IMG/VR virus record: IMGVR_UViG_3300046096_000189
Location: 99,978-163,977 of that record
DNA from: a virus
Strand: one strand, 5' to 3'
DNA: 64,000 bases
A program made the translations under genes and the position numbers. Below are positions 8,771-17,483 of the stretch, piece by piece (within the stretch, counting starts at the first letter, position 1; every line of letters begins with the position of its first letter). The notes beneath the pieces were generated by a model. That model was not told the DNA's origin. It saw nothing but the letters and a program-made list of their open reading frames with translations, and searched no databases.

Positions 8771-10154
8771 AGTGTTTAGCAAGTGCTAGCTCTATTTCGT
8801 GTCTGTCTTCTAATAAATGAACTAAAGGTCCAAGTATACTTGACATCATAAGATTCTGTTCTTGTATAATAGCCACTATGTGAAGTATGGAAACCAGTAT
8901 GTTCAGATTTTGTCTGACTCTAGCGGCTATATACTGACCTGTAAATGTTTCATCTATCTTTGCCTTATCAGACATTTTTTCTAATTCTTTTTGACAGTCT
9001 TTTAACAAAGGCAGAGTATATTTGGTCGCATCATTTATTTCATTTTGATTTTCTTGTATAGTCCTGATTCGATCTATAATGGTTAGTCTCATGGGGCTGA
9101 TTCCATTACCATTATGCAAATCAGGTAAATGTTTATAAATAACCTCACCTATTTTATAAATGTCATCGTTTTTAGGATCAGCTCTGAGTTTTTTAAACTC
9201 CAATCTAGAGACAGGATTTTTATTTTCATTGATGCATGTCAGTTGACACCATCCAAATACATCTGGTAAATAAAATACAATTTTTTTACCATTTGTTACA
9301 TTTTCCAATTTGCTGTCTTTTATTCTGCTTAAGGCTTCGAACACAACAGCCGCCACTTGCAGGTTCTTGCTATATGCAAACTCTCCACCTCTGAAACTCT
9401 CTAATTTACCGTGTTGTGTATATATGTCAGATTCTTTTAAATAATTTTCATAGTTAAAAGGAATAGTTTTCACCAGACTCAGAAGCGGTTTAATTTCCTT
9501 AACCAAAGCTTCTAATCTGTTAATAGAAAGATTAAAACTTTTATGGGGATCATTATCATGTTCTCTTAGGTAATCTCTGAATCTAGAAAGACCTCTGATA
9601 GTTATATCTTTTTCTTTGAGAAGATCTTCCTTGCTTCTTTCAGCGCGTGGTTTCCAGTCAGAATCTGAATTTTTACCAGCTGATGGTTTGGCGTGTGAGG
9701 TATTTTTAGAACTGCTTTTTTCAGTTTTCCTAACAACTTCCTCAGCTTTTTTTAAATTTTTATCAACCTTTTCAGACGGAGATCCACCACCGCCCCCGCC
9801 ACCAGACGATCCACCACCGAATAAATTAGCAAACCAATCTATAATTTTAGATATAATTGAGACTATTGTGTCCCAAACACCTTTTAGAAAAGTACCTATA
9901 CCTTCTTCAGCATAGCTTAAATCAGTATTGAGTCCGTATTTACCACCGATCTCTTTCAGCTGATTACATTCCGATTCTAAAGATAAATTATTTTTAGCAT
10001 CTGTTTTAAACTCACAAAGTCTATTCAGATCGGATATAGACTCCATCATTAAGTTATAATTAGTTGTAATTTCTTCAGAGGTGTCAACATAGTTTTCTAA
10101 TGATGTATTAATCTGAGAAATTTCTTCTTGAAACATAGTTGTAAACTTTAACAT
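8769..10154 (-). CDS. Inner-body-type virion protein with Gly linker (paralogue A)
   Basis: A 461-residue protein. After a helical acidic propeptide (about 1-84) comes YAEEGIGTFLKGVWDTIV, then WFANLFGGGSSGGGGGGG near residues 108-125, then a Lys-rich linker and a long helical domain. A82-E83-E84 matches the S/A-x-E cleavage rule of phiKZ-type prohead protease, which would leave a mature N-terminus at GIGTFLK. The next gene (10258-11649) repeats the whole GIG-[TS]-FLK-x-[VI]-W-D segment and the glycine linker, so the two are tandem duplicates. Packaging inside the capsid and injection with DNA are known for phiKZ inner-body proteins and are inferred here. Confidence 0.6.
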   Translation of the reverse strand: MLKFTTMFQEEISQINTSLENYVDTSEEITTNYNLMMESISDLNRLCEFKTDAKNNLSLESECNQLKEIGGKYGLNTDLSYAEEGIGTFLKGVWDTIVSIISKIIDWFANLFGGGSSGGGGGGGSPSEKVDKNLKKAEEVVRKTEKSSSKNTSHAKPSAGKNSDSDWKPRAERSKEDLLKEKDITIRGLSRFRDYLREHDNDPHKSFNLSINRLEALVKEIKPLLSLVKTIPFNYENYLKESDIYTQHGKLESFRGGEFAYSKNLQVAAVVFEALSRIKDSKLENVTNGKKIVFYLPDVFGWCQLTCINENKNPVSRLEFKKLRADPKNDDIYKIGEVIYKHLPDLHNGNGISPMRLTIIDRIRTIQENQNEINDATKYTLPLLKDCQKELEKMSDKAKIDETFTGQYIAARVRQNLNILVSILHIVAIIQEQNLMMSSILGPLVHLLEDRHEIELALAKH

Positions 10155-10203
10155 GTCGAGTTCTTTCTTTGAAATTGAGAGAGGATCATAAAATACAGAT
10201 AGG

Positions 10204-10243
10204 TAAAATAAACATCTGGATATTTATCCAGATGTTTATTTTA
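10204..10243 (-). terminator. Hairpin terminator after 10258-11649 gene
   Basis: A 19-bp perfect stem with a 2-base loop (TAAAATAAACATCTGGATA and its complement), just downstream of the paralogue B stop on the minus strand. Confidence 0.8.
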
Positions 10244-10257
10244 CAAGTAAATAGTTT

Positions 10258-11649
10258 TCACTTAACTAAATTAACGTAACATTTTGCCAGACCATTTAAT
10301 ATTTCTATTATCTTTCTCAGTTCACTGACAAGTAGTGTATTCATTTTTATCCCTATAGTTAACCCAGATAATCTTTCATGCAAAGCTTCTTTCAGCGCTG
10401 TTGTTTCCCCGTTGTTATCTTGGAAACGATCTTCTTTTAGCAATGATTCTATTTCCTTTTGCTGTCTTTTAAGTCCTGTTGAGAATTTCACACCATCTAT
10501 TTTTAAACCCTTACTAAATTCTCTTAAATGACTTACTGCATCTTTAAACGAGTTGCTATTAGAGTCAACTGAAAAATGTTGAAAATCGCTAAAATTGACA
10601 CTTAGTTTAGATATGTTAGCAAGACCGATTGGAGTTATTTCTAATGTTGTCTGTGCGGTGTTGTTATCTTTTTCAGTAATGTTAAAGTTACAATTATGAA
10701 ATACTGAGCTGAAGCTGGCGCCTGTTTCAGTACGATGAAAATCCGGTAGTTTACTTAGTTCGTCAGTAATACCTATATTAATATCTCGTTCACTGTCAAC
10801 CGATATATCTTGAATCTTGAAGCTGTCGTACACAACACAAATAGTACCCACAGCTGTCTGAAGTTTCGCGTATTTTTCTAAAGCGGTCGTTACAGAATCT
10901 TTCACATTGTATGTTATTCCTAATTTTTTCATTAGGTTGGTATAGACAGCATATTGTTTCGATATAACACCAGTGTCATTTCCGTTAACATCATGTCCTT
11001 CTTTAGGACCACCGTTAACCAAATCTACAGTAGTCAGCGGTCCGGCTTCGGCTCGCTTTTTATTCATAGCTTCAGTTTGTCTTTTCATCTCAGGGGCTTC
11101 AAGCTCCATTTGCTGACGACAGCGGTCTACAGCTTCTTGATCTATTTCTTTTATCTCCTGAGTGGTATTTTCCACCTCTTCTATTTTTCTCTCTATTACA
11201 GCTATAGAAGAACCACCACCGCCACCACCGGACGACCCACCACCGAATAAATTACTCATCCAGTCTATCATTCGTTTTATGGCTGAGATAATAGCGTCCC
11301 AGATGGATTTTAGAAAACTACCGATACCTTCAACCGCATAATTAATACCCCCATTTATGTTTTCAAGTGCAAAATAACTAGGTTTATAATCCATACCCTG
11401 GCGTTGACAAATACTCCCAACTGTTATTCCAATTTGCTCTAAACCAAATTTGTCGATATTTTGCTTTTCAACTAAATGAGATAACCTCATAAGCGTATTT
11501 GCGTCTTCTACCGCGACATCCACCATGGTAGACAGAGTTTGAATATTCTGAATATCGCTATTTACATTCTCTTCTTCAATTAACTGTTCTATAGCTAGTT
11601 GGAAATCAGATTTATTATGGACAAACAAAGTGTTAAATGACTTATTCAT
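10258..11649 (-). CDS. Inner-body-type virion protein with Gly linker (paralogue B)
   Basis: A 463-residue tandem paralogue of the 8769-10154 protein. A propeptide of about 107 residues contains GSICQRQGM (78-86), related to ESIRARLNIP and ESICNRLGIP in two other family members. Two candidate S/A-x-E sites follow, A94-L-E96 and A105-V-E107, the second directly before GIGSFLKSIWDAI. Then come WMSNLFGGGSSGGGGGG and a largely helical mature region. The poly-glycine stretch is nearly identical to paralogue A in DNA as well as protein, which points to recent duplication or gene conversion. Terminators flank the gene on both sides, so it is probably its own transcript. Confidence 0.6.
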   Translation of the reverse strand: MNKSFNTLFVHNKSDFQLAIEQLIEEENVNSDIQNIQTLSTMVDVAVEDANTLMRLSHLVEKQNIDKFGLEQIGITVGSICQRQGMDYKPSYFALENINGGINYAVEGIGSFLKSIWDAIISAIKRMIDWMSNLFGGGSSGGGGGGSSIAVIERKIEEVENTTQEIKEIDQEAVDRCRQQMELEAPEMKRQTEAMNKKRAEAGPLTTVDLVNGGPKEGHDVNGNDTGVISKQYAVYTNLMKKLGITYNVKDSVTTALEKYAKLQTAVGTICVVYDSFKIQDISVDSERDINIGITDELSKLPDFHRTETGASFSSVFHNCNFNITEKDNNTAQTTLEITPIGLANISKLSVNFSDFQHFSVDSNSNSFKDAVSHLREFSKGLKIDGVKFSTGLKRQQKEIESLLKEDRFQDNNGETTALKEALHERLSGLTIGIKMNTLLVSELRKIIEILNGLAKCYVNLVK

Positions 11650-11674
11650 GATTTTGTATAAAAAAGTTTAGGAA

Positions 11675-11708
11675 ATAAAGAGTTAGACCCAAGGGTCTAA
11701 CTCTTTAT
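11675..11708 (-). terminator. Hairpin terminator after 11723-13105 gene
   Basis: ATAAAGAGTTAGACCC and its complement with a 2-base loop, immediately downstream of the inner-body gene stop on the minus strand, followed by an A/T-rich stretch. Confidence 0.8.
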
Positions 11709-11722
11709 ATTTTTATAAAGAC

Positions 11723-13105
11723 TTAAGCGTCTTTATACTGAGCCATAGATTGAGCGCAATAGCTCAAAGCCTCTTTACCGGCCTTAACGTTCCATGCAGG
11801 CGTTTGTGTATAAACACGAGTCAGGGTAGCGTTCAGTCCGTTGAACAAGTCACGAATGTCACCAGTAGCTTTTTTAGCATCGTAATGCTCTTTGGTAGCC
11901 GTGGCATCAGCATCACTCTTAAGTTGGTTGACAACATCGGCTCTGCTAATTGCTACGTCAACAGTTTTACTCAGTTGTGTGGAAAGTTTTTCAATATCGG
12001 CTTTCTTTTTACCAAAACTGATAGTCTCGTCCATCAACTTAATGACGCTATCACAAATATTGAAAATACCACTGCTGTCTAAAGTCTTGACAGTTTTCTC
12101 ACCCTGAGATTCAACAGGTCGGGTAGCAAACTCAACAGTAAAAGACGCCACGTCAACATTATTGTTTTTGGTGGTAGATTTGATAAAGTTAAGTGTGGCA
12201 CCACCCACGTAACCACCCACGGAAGACACTTCCACAAGTTTCTTATCGTTAGATGCTTTATTGTCTTTTGTGTAAGCGACAGTGTGTTCACCAGCTTTCA
12301 TGATGCCGCCTACGTACGCTTCAGCAGCTTTAGACGCGTTCTCAACCTTGTCACCGGTCGCACTGCCTTGTGCTGTGATGGCGACTTCGAGAGTACTGAT
12401 GTTTTTATACGCATCAGCGCTACTATCGCTAACAGATTTCGTCAGCTTAAAATGATTTTCAAGAACTGTTGTCACGCTATTGTCTGCTATTTTACCACCT
12501 TGTGCAAAGGCAGCGAAAACAGACTTTGAGGTAAAAGTGTCTTTTTCTTTACGCTTACTACCCATTTTGGAAGCTTTTTCCTTCATAGCTTCAGCAGCTT
12601 TTTTAACTTTCTCAGCATTCACGAAAAAGCGAGAGAAGAAGTCTTTGATTTTCGTCCAGGTATTCTTGACGAATTTCTTGATGGCTTCCCAGATACGCTT
12701 GATGGTGTCGGTGAAACCGTTTTCCAGAGCGACTTTGGTGGCAGCCAGACGGGTGTTGCTGGAACCGAAAGATTCGGTAGCAGGCATCAGACGATGTGCG
12801 TGTGGGATACCCAGGCGGTTGCAGATCGACTCAACGACCACTTGAGCCACTTGAGCGGTGGTCTCGTCCATACCTTGACCAGACTGAACAGTCTGAGCCA
12901 CCACGTCCTGAACTTTTTCCAGGGTTTCAGCATCAGCAGCAGCAGCGACGGTGTCGTCAGCAGCTTGTGCGATTTCTTGTGCTTCGGTAGCCACTTCTTG
13001 AGCAGCGTCCGTTGCCTCAGCCATGGCTTGTGCGACGCCTTCGTCGGTACCAACCACTTGAGACACTTCATCGTTTTCCATTGCGAAAACTAAACCTTTA
13101 GCCAT
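11723..13105 (-). CDS. Inner-body-type virion protein, probably abundant
   Basis: Start placed at ATG 13103-13105 (MAKGLVFAMENDE) because GGAG lies 8 bases upstream; an in-frame ATG at 13189 lacks such a site. The 460-residue protein has an Ala/Glu/Gln/Thr-rich propeptide (1-128) with ESICNRLGIP (92-101), then A126-L-E128 followed by NGFTDTIKRIWEAIKKFVK, the same order as in the other inner-body-like genes. The mature part is Lys/Ala/Thr-rich and helical. The DNA, especially the 5' half, is visibly richer in C- and G-ending codons than its neighbours, like the chimallin candidate, which fits high expression. Hairpin terminators lie on its 3' side. Confidence 0.6.
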   Translation of the reverse strand: MAKGLVFAMENDEVSQVVGTDEGVAQAMAEATDAAQEVATEAQEIAQAADDTVAAAADAETLEKVQDVVAQTVQSGQGMDETTAQVAQVVVESICNRLGIPHAHRLMPATESFGSSNTRLAATKVALENGFTDTIKRIWEAIKKFVKNTWTKIKDFFSRFFVNAEKVKKAAEAMKEKASKMGSKRKEKDTFTSKSVFAAFAQGGKIADNSVTTVLENHFKLTKSVSDSSADAYKNISTLEVAITAQGSATGDKVENASKAAEAYVGGIMKAGEHTVAYTKDNKASNDKKLVEVSSVGGYVGGATLNFIKSTTKNNNVDVASFTVEFATRPVESQGEKTVKTLDSSGIFNICDSVIKLMDETISFGKKKADIEKLSTQLSKTVDVAISRADVVNQLKSDADATATKEHYDAKKATGDIRDLFNGLNATLTRVYTQTPAWNVKAGKEALSYCAQSMAQYKDA

Positions 13106-13210
13106 TTTGAGCACTCCAAAATTAAAATTTAACAAACGTTTGTCGGCTAACTTAACAAATAAAGCATAGATCTTTATCTGCTCTATCACCAGCCATGTAA
13201 TAGATAAAAA

Positions 13211-14707
13211 TCACTGAAGGTGCGTCAGATTGTCTTGAGCGAACTTAATATTTGCTTTCAAAACTCTAACAGCAAAATCATGGATATCCATACTGCCCTT
13301 GATATAAACCTTTTCAGCGAAGATGGTCTTAACGTAAATTAGCTCTATGAGACTTGTCTTTACGTCCAACTTATTAGAAGAGTGGAAGATTTGATTTAGA
13401 TAAGCTTTGAAGCTATACCTTAATTTCATCTTGCTGCTCATAAGCTGTTCAAACAACTTCTTATGTTCTATACAAGCCAGCATCAGTTTATTCAATTCTT
13501 CTAAGTAAGCTTTTAACTCACTCTTAGAAAGATAAGCTATGCTATTAACATGCTTATAACTGCTGGTGTCTGCAACCAAAGCTGCATAACTATGCTGGTA
13601 TGCTTTTACATAAGCATCTTCATCTGCTATACCGTTAACAGGCACCACGAGCATTAACTTGACATCGCCAGGTAGAATTGCATCGCTTATTAAGCTATGT
13701 GTGTTCTCTGGTATGTCTGTATAACCCTCTAGGTTACCTGGCTTCACTATAGATCCAAGTTCATTCAGCTTCAATATATTAGAAGGTTTTGCATTTACAG
13801 TACCAAGATCTTGTTGTACAAAGTTCATGGTCTGTGTGAAATCATCTAAAGAAGACTTCACCAAAACACTCATTGTGTTGTTCATGAAAGAAGAAAAAGC
13901 TTTGTTGTTTGCTTTTAAATCTACTGAACTTCCTATCTTAAGCTGATCTATGACTTTGGCTGAGGTGTAACTTCCTTCGGCTTTGTCTTTTTTAACGCTA
14001 TCCAGGCTTTTATGCAAAGCCACAAGTTGGTGTTGTAGATCTTCATAGCTATCAAACCTTCTGCTAATATAGTCTTTAAGATCACCCATGCTGTTAAACA
14101 GAAACTTTACCAAATGCACCGCAGTGAATAACACGGCTGACCCCACATTCTTAAGCACGACCAAGCCGTACTTAAGTCCTAACATACCGAACCATTTCAT
14201 GAAGTCAAGCGTCTTACTGCCTAACTCCTGATCGTCCATGTATTCTTTAGCGATCTGAGCTTTAGGTAAGACATAGGCTTCAGAAGCCACTTGAGCTTTC
14301 TGAGGCGTGCTAACAGGCTCTTCTGTGTCCTGAGCTTTGTCTTTATCTTTACCGTCTTCAGACTTATCCTTTTCACCATCCTGAGTTTTCTGAGTCTTCT
14401 CAGGTTCTTGAGCTTTCTGACTTTCGTCACCAGCGTCTTGGCCAGCTGGCTCCTGTGCAGACTGACCAGTCTGAGCAGAACCATCTTGACTACCAGCATC
14501 CTGAGCATTAGCGTCTTGTGATCCTGTATCCTGCGTTGGTTGTGCAGTCTGTCCTGCATCAGGCTCTTCAGCAGCCTGTTGAGCTTTAGAGGATTCTTCT
14601 ATGTCGAAAGCCAGCAAATGAGAAGAACTGGTCTTGCGGGCCAGTTCTTCTTGTTTTTCTAGTTCGTCGACAGCAAGTTCCTCTATGACGTATTTGAATT
14701 GTGTCAT
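13211..14707 (-). CDS. Inner-body-type protein with Gln/Asp/Ala repeat propeptide (candidate)
   Basis: A 498-residue protein. Residues about 40-135 are a low-complexity acidic stretch built from repeats such as QDAGSQDGSAQTGQ and KAQEPEKTQKTQDGEKDK. Next come VASEAYVLPKAQIAKEY, with A-S-E as a possible S/A-x-E processing site, and a hydrophobic run (GLKYGLVVLKNVGSAVLF) that could be membrane-active. A helical Ser/Lys-rich domain follows. The order acidic propeptide, S/A-x-E, hydrophobic helix, helical domain matches the other inner-body-like genes in the block, although direct sequence similarity is weak. A GAGG ribosome site precedes the start. Confidence 0.45.
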   Translation of the reverse strand: MTQFKYVIEELAVDELEKQEELARKTSSSHLLAFDIEESSKAQQAAEEPDAGQTAQPTQDTGSQDANAQDAGSQDGSAQTGQSAQEPAGQDAGDESQKAQEPEKTQKTQDGEKDKSEDGKDKDKAQDTEEPVSTPQKAQVASEAYVLPKAQIAKEYMDDQELGSKTLDFMKWFGMLGLKYGLVVLKNVGSAVLFTAVHLVKFLFNSMGDLKDYISRRFDSYEDLQHQLVALHKSLDSVKKDKAEGSYTSAKVIDQLKIGSSVDLKANNKAFSSFMNNTMSVLVKSSLDDFTQTMNFVQQDLGTVNAKPSNILKLNELGSIVKPGNLEGYTDIPENTHSLISDAILPGDVKLMLVVPVNGIADEDAYVKAYQHSYAALVADTSSYKHVNSIAYLSKSELKAYLEELNKLMLACIEHKKLFEQLMSSKMKLRYSFKAYLNQIFHSSNKLDVKTSLIELIYVKTIFAEKVYIKGSMDIHDFAVRVLKANIKFAQDNLTHLQ

Positions 14708-14719
14708 AGAGCCTCTTTC

Positions 14720-15364
14720 TTAATAACCACGGATATTGTTAGACACATCCACGATATCATATCTGCTACCAAAGATAGTAAACAGAGACAACAACATATC
14801 AGCAAATCGTTCAGTATCCCCAGACCAATGCTGCACCAACTCTAAAGTAGTGATGTTTTCAAGCACTGCTTGATTATGCGTAAAAGCGTTCTTATACTTA
14901 CCAGCATAAGTATTCTTAAAGTAATAATCAAAGTCAACCAACGTAGCTTTACTAGCCAAGTTGTTTTCAAGCATACGATGCCATTGAACAGCCTGTATTT
15001 TACGCGGCTGTTTGTAAATGGCAAACTCAATAGTCTCAGTTAAGAAAACTGTGTGTAGTTGAGATATGTTTCCCGATTTATACTGAATATTAATCCAGTC
15101 GTAGAAATACATCTTTGGGAATTGTCCAAAAGCAAATTTTAAAACACTCTCGATAAACTCAGTAGAATTTAACAGCTGTTTATTCTTAGATGCTCTTTTG
15201 TAAAAGTTAGTAATCTCTTCACTGTAAAAGAAATCATTTCTGTTTTTCAAATGATCTTTATTAAGAGTGAAGTCAACAAAGGGGTCTTTTTCCATTTGGG
15301 TTTTGGTCAGACCTTTTTCCCGCATGGCTATAAACCCTGATTGAAGTATGGCGTATCGTTCCAT
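14720..15364 (-). CDS. Hypothetical virion-block protein
   Basis: A 214-residue protein rich in aromatic and charged residues (FFYSEEITNFYKRASKNKQ; FPKMYFYDWINIQYKSGN). No motif, membrane segment or signal peptide is recognised. It ends 12 bases before the 13211-14707 start and begins 9 bases after the 15374-16285 stop, so it is in an operon with a coiled-coil protein and an inner-body-like protein. A structural or morphogenetic role is inferred from context. Confidence 0.45.
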   Translation of the reverse strand: MERYAILQSGFIAMREKGLTKTQMEKDPFVDFTLNKDHLKNRNDFFYSEEITNFYKRASKNKQLLNSTEFIESVLKFAFGQFPKMYFYDWINIQYKSGNISQLHTVFLTETIEFAIYKQPRKIQAVQWHRMLENNLASKATLVDFDYYFKNTYAGKYKNAFTHNQAVLENITTLELVQHWSGDTERFADMLLSLFTIFGSRYDIVDVSNNIRGY

Positions 15365-15373
15365 TTATATACC

Positions 15374-16285
15374 TCAATCTTCGTTAAGATCTTCTTCCAC
15401 ACGCTTCAGTTCGCGTTCGATCTTGTCGATACGACTCTGAAGATATGTGATTTCCTGTTCCAGTTTAGGGTCGCTTTTGTTCTCAGCTTTTAATTTTAGA
15501 TGCAGAAGACGAAGTTCAAGGACTTTCTTTTTGTCCTTGTTAGCCTTATAACGACCGGCTTGCCATTCAGAGATAGCCAAACGAACATGATAGATAGGGT
15601 TGTAATAGAACCCGGACATCATATACCCTGTGCTAAAAGGATCTAAAGTAGATTCCTTGTAGACGCCAGACACAGACATCTGAGTCTTTTCATTTACAAC
15701 CACCTCAGGAATCTCTTTGATGACTTTTCTGAACTCATTAGGTTGAACAGCATACTCACCCAGAACCTTAGCAAAGCGACTCATGTTGTTTTCGACGTGT
15801 TTGATCTTAACAACAGAGAGATCAAAAGCATCGCTGTCTTCAGAAACCACAGCAGTTTCCTGAACATAAGCATAGTTCAACAGATCGAGCATGTAGCCAG
15901 ATAAGAAAGAAATGCTTTCAGCAGCTCTGACCATCAAGACTTTACGAGCCGTCATGCCATCACGTATAACGTCTTGTTCCATCTCAGCTTCTATAAGAGT
16001 AGCCAGATACTTGGTGTTTTCCACCAGGTTAGGCAAACGTCTATAGATATCAGCGATAACACTGCTTTGCTTAATAGACTTGTCGTTGATATTTCTATAG
16101 AACTCATCAGAGATATCTTTGACTTCAGAAGATTTGACTCTGTTCATCTTAAAGAACTCTGTAGCTACAGAGTAATTAGGAACCACAGAGTTCTCGATCT
16201 CAGCCAGAGTCACACGCAGATCTTCTATGATCCTATTCTTTTCTAAGCTGGGTAGAAGACGTTTTGCAAAATCGTACAGTTTCAT
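15374..16285 (-). CDS. Hypothetical helical protein with C-terminal coiled coil
   Basis: A 303-residue, mostly helical protein. The last 60 residues are a strong coiled-coil candidate (KKVLELRLLHLKLKAENKSD, then KLEQEITYLQSRIDKIEREL, then KRVEEDLNED). The region around 100-125 contains MTARKVLMVRAAESISFLSG. No enzyme motif is seen. It is the middle gene of a tight minus-strand set of virion-type genes. An oligomeric structural or assembly role is plausible; no family is recognised. Confidence 0.45.
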   Translation of the reverse strand: MKLYDFAKRLLPSLEKNRIIEDLRVTLAEIENSVVPNYSVATEFFKMNRVKSSEVKDISDEFYRNINDKSIKQSSVIADIYRRLPNLVENTKYLATLIEAEMEQDVIRDGMTARKVLMVRAAESISFLSGYMLDLLNYAYVQETAVVSEDSDAFDLSVVKIKHVENNMSRFAKVLGEYAVQPNEFRKVIKEIPEVVVNEKTQMSVSGVYKESTLDPFSTGYMMSGFYYNPIYHVRLAISEWQAGRYKANKDKKKVLELRLLHLKLKAENKSDPKLEQEITYLQSRIDKIERELKRVEEDLNED

Positions 16286-16304
16286 TTTTTAACTTTCTTT
16301 TGAT

Positions 16305-17453
16305 TTAGAACACAGGAGCATGACCGGTGTTCAACGACTTCAGGATATCCATGATGTCAGGACCTTTGTCTTTACCGACAGACTTCAGTTCTTTATAAGA
16401 CAGATCAGTATAGGACTGGATACCGCGTGTGTAGAAAGTCACACGCTGCCATTCACGGTCGATCACCACGATAACCATGGCGTAGGTGTTCTCAAATGCT
16501 TGTTCGCGGGTCTTGAAGTTAGTCAGGCGACCGCCTAACTTACCTTCTAGTTCACGAGCGATTTCTTCAGTCACCACAAACAGATTAGAAGCAGAAACCA
16601 AAGAAGGGTTCTTGGTCAGAAGACCGTACTTCTTAGAGTTATTCACACGACGCATGATTTCAAGCATGGTGCCTGTCTCATCACCGATCATAGCGCGTTT
16701 GTTCTCATCTATCAAATCTTGACAGAAAATCAAATCACGAATGAAAGAGATGCGGCCGGATCTCCAAGCATGGAAACGTTCTACGATAGAAGTATCGTCC
16801 TTATGCACAGCCAGCAAATGTCCAATCGTGCTATTAGGTACAGCAGAAACCATCAATCTGAAGTTAACAGGGATTGTAACCTGACTAGCACAATCATCTT
16901 TAACACCTTCAACAGACTTGTTATAGGTGATGCTGATGTTAACCAGCTTGCCCACAGACAAGTTAGAGATATCCATGATGACTTCACTGGGGTCTTTACC
17001 TTTAGGGCCAGAAGGACCTTTACCACCGTCTTTGTCACCTGGGGCTTCTAAAGCCAATCGAGTAGAGGTAGGCAAGCTATATTTATAAGACTCTAGAGAA
17101 AGAGTAGATAAAGACTCACGAGAGACTTTCTCTTCTAACAGAAAACCTGTCTCATCCCGATCTGGGTTGAGCTTATCCAGAATTCTAACTACTTCTACAT
17201 CGTTCACTGTGGTCAACATGTGTACAGCTTGCAGGTAGTAACCAGCAAACATATTCAACAAAACATTGTTGACATCAGACATGCATTCAATATTAAGGCA
17301 GTCTTTAGATACTATAGTCAATGGCTCCACTCTGGTCAGCCGGGTTGCATCTGAAAGCGATTTTGTCGTGTAGTAATTTGTGAAGCTGTCTTTGACTGTA
17401 TTGATCGCTTTAGCGATCGAGGTCAAAGCCGTATTGATAAGACCTAGTTCCAT
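16305..17453 (-). CDS. Virion protein with probable propeptide
   Basis: A 382-residue protein. The N-terminal 136 residues are helical and contain two S/A-x-E candidates, S119-L-E121 and A134-L-E136. The second directly precedes a Gly/Pro/Lys linker (APGDKDGGKGPSGPKGKD), as expected for a processed propeptide. The C-terminal part is mixed alpha/beta with no recognisable catalytic motif (ETYAMVIVVI-like strands, WQRVTFYTRGIQSY). GGAG lies 11 bases upstream of the start. The divergent gene at 17484 is only 30 bases away, so promoters for the two must overlap coding sequence. Function unknown. Confidence 0.45.
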   Translation of the reverse strand: MELGLINTALTSIAKAINTVKDSFTNYYTTKSLSDATRLTRVEPLTIVSKDCLNIECMSDVNNVLLNMFAGYYLQAVHMLTTVNDVEVVRILDKLNPDRDETGFLLEEKVSRESLSTLSLESYKYSLPTSTRLALEAPGDKDGGKGPSGPKGKDPSEVIMDISNLSVGKLVNISITYNKSVEGVKDDCASQVTIPVNFRLMVSAVPNSTIGHLLAVHKDDTSIVERFHAWRSGRISFIRDLIFCQDLIDENKRAMIGDETGTMLEIMRRVNNSKKYGLLTKNPSLVSASNLFVVTEEIARELEGKLGGRLTNFKTREQAFENTYAMVIVVIDREWQRVTFYTRGIQSYTDLSYKELKSVGKDKGPDIMDILKSLNTGHAPVF

Positions 17454-17483
17454 GTTGACTCCGATTTCAGAAAGAATGAAAAA

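Noticed and set aside
12480-13093. Several overlapping frames on both strands in the inner-body gene
   Set aside because: They are shadows caused by the repetitive, GC-rich 5' part of the 11723-13105 gene.
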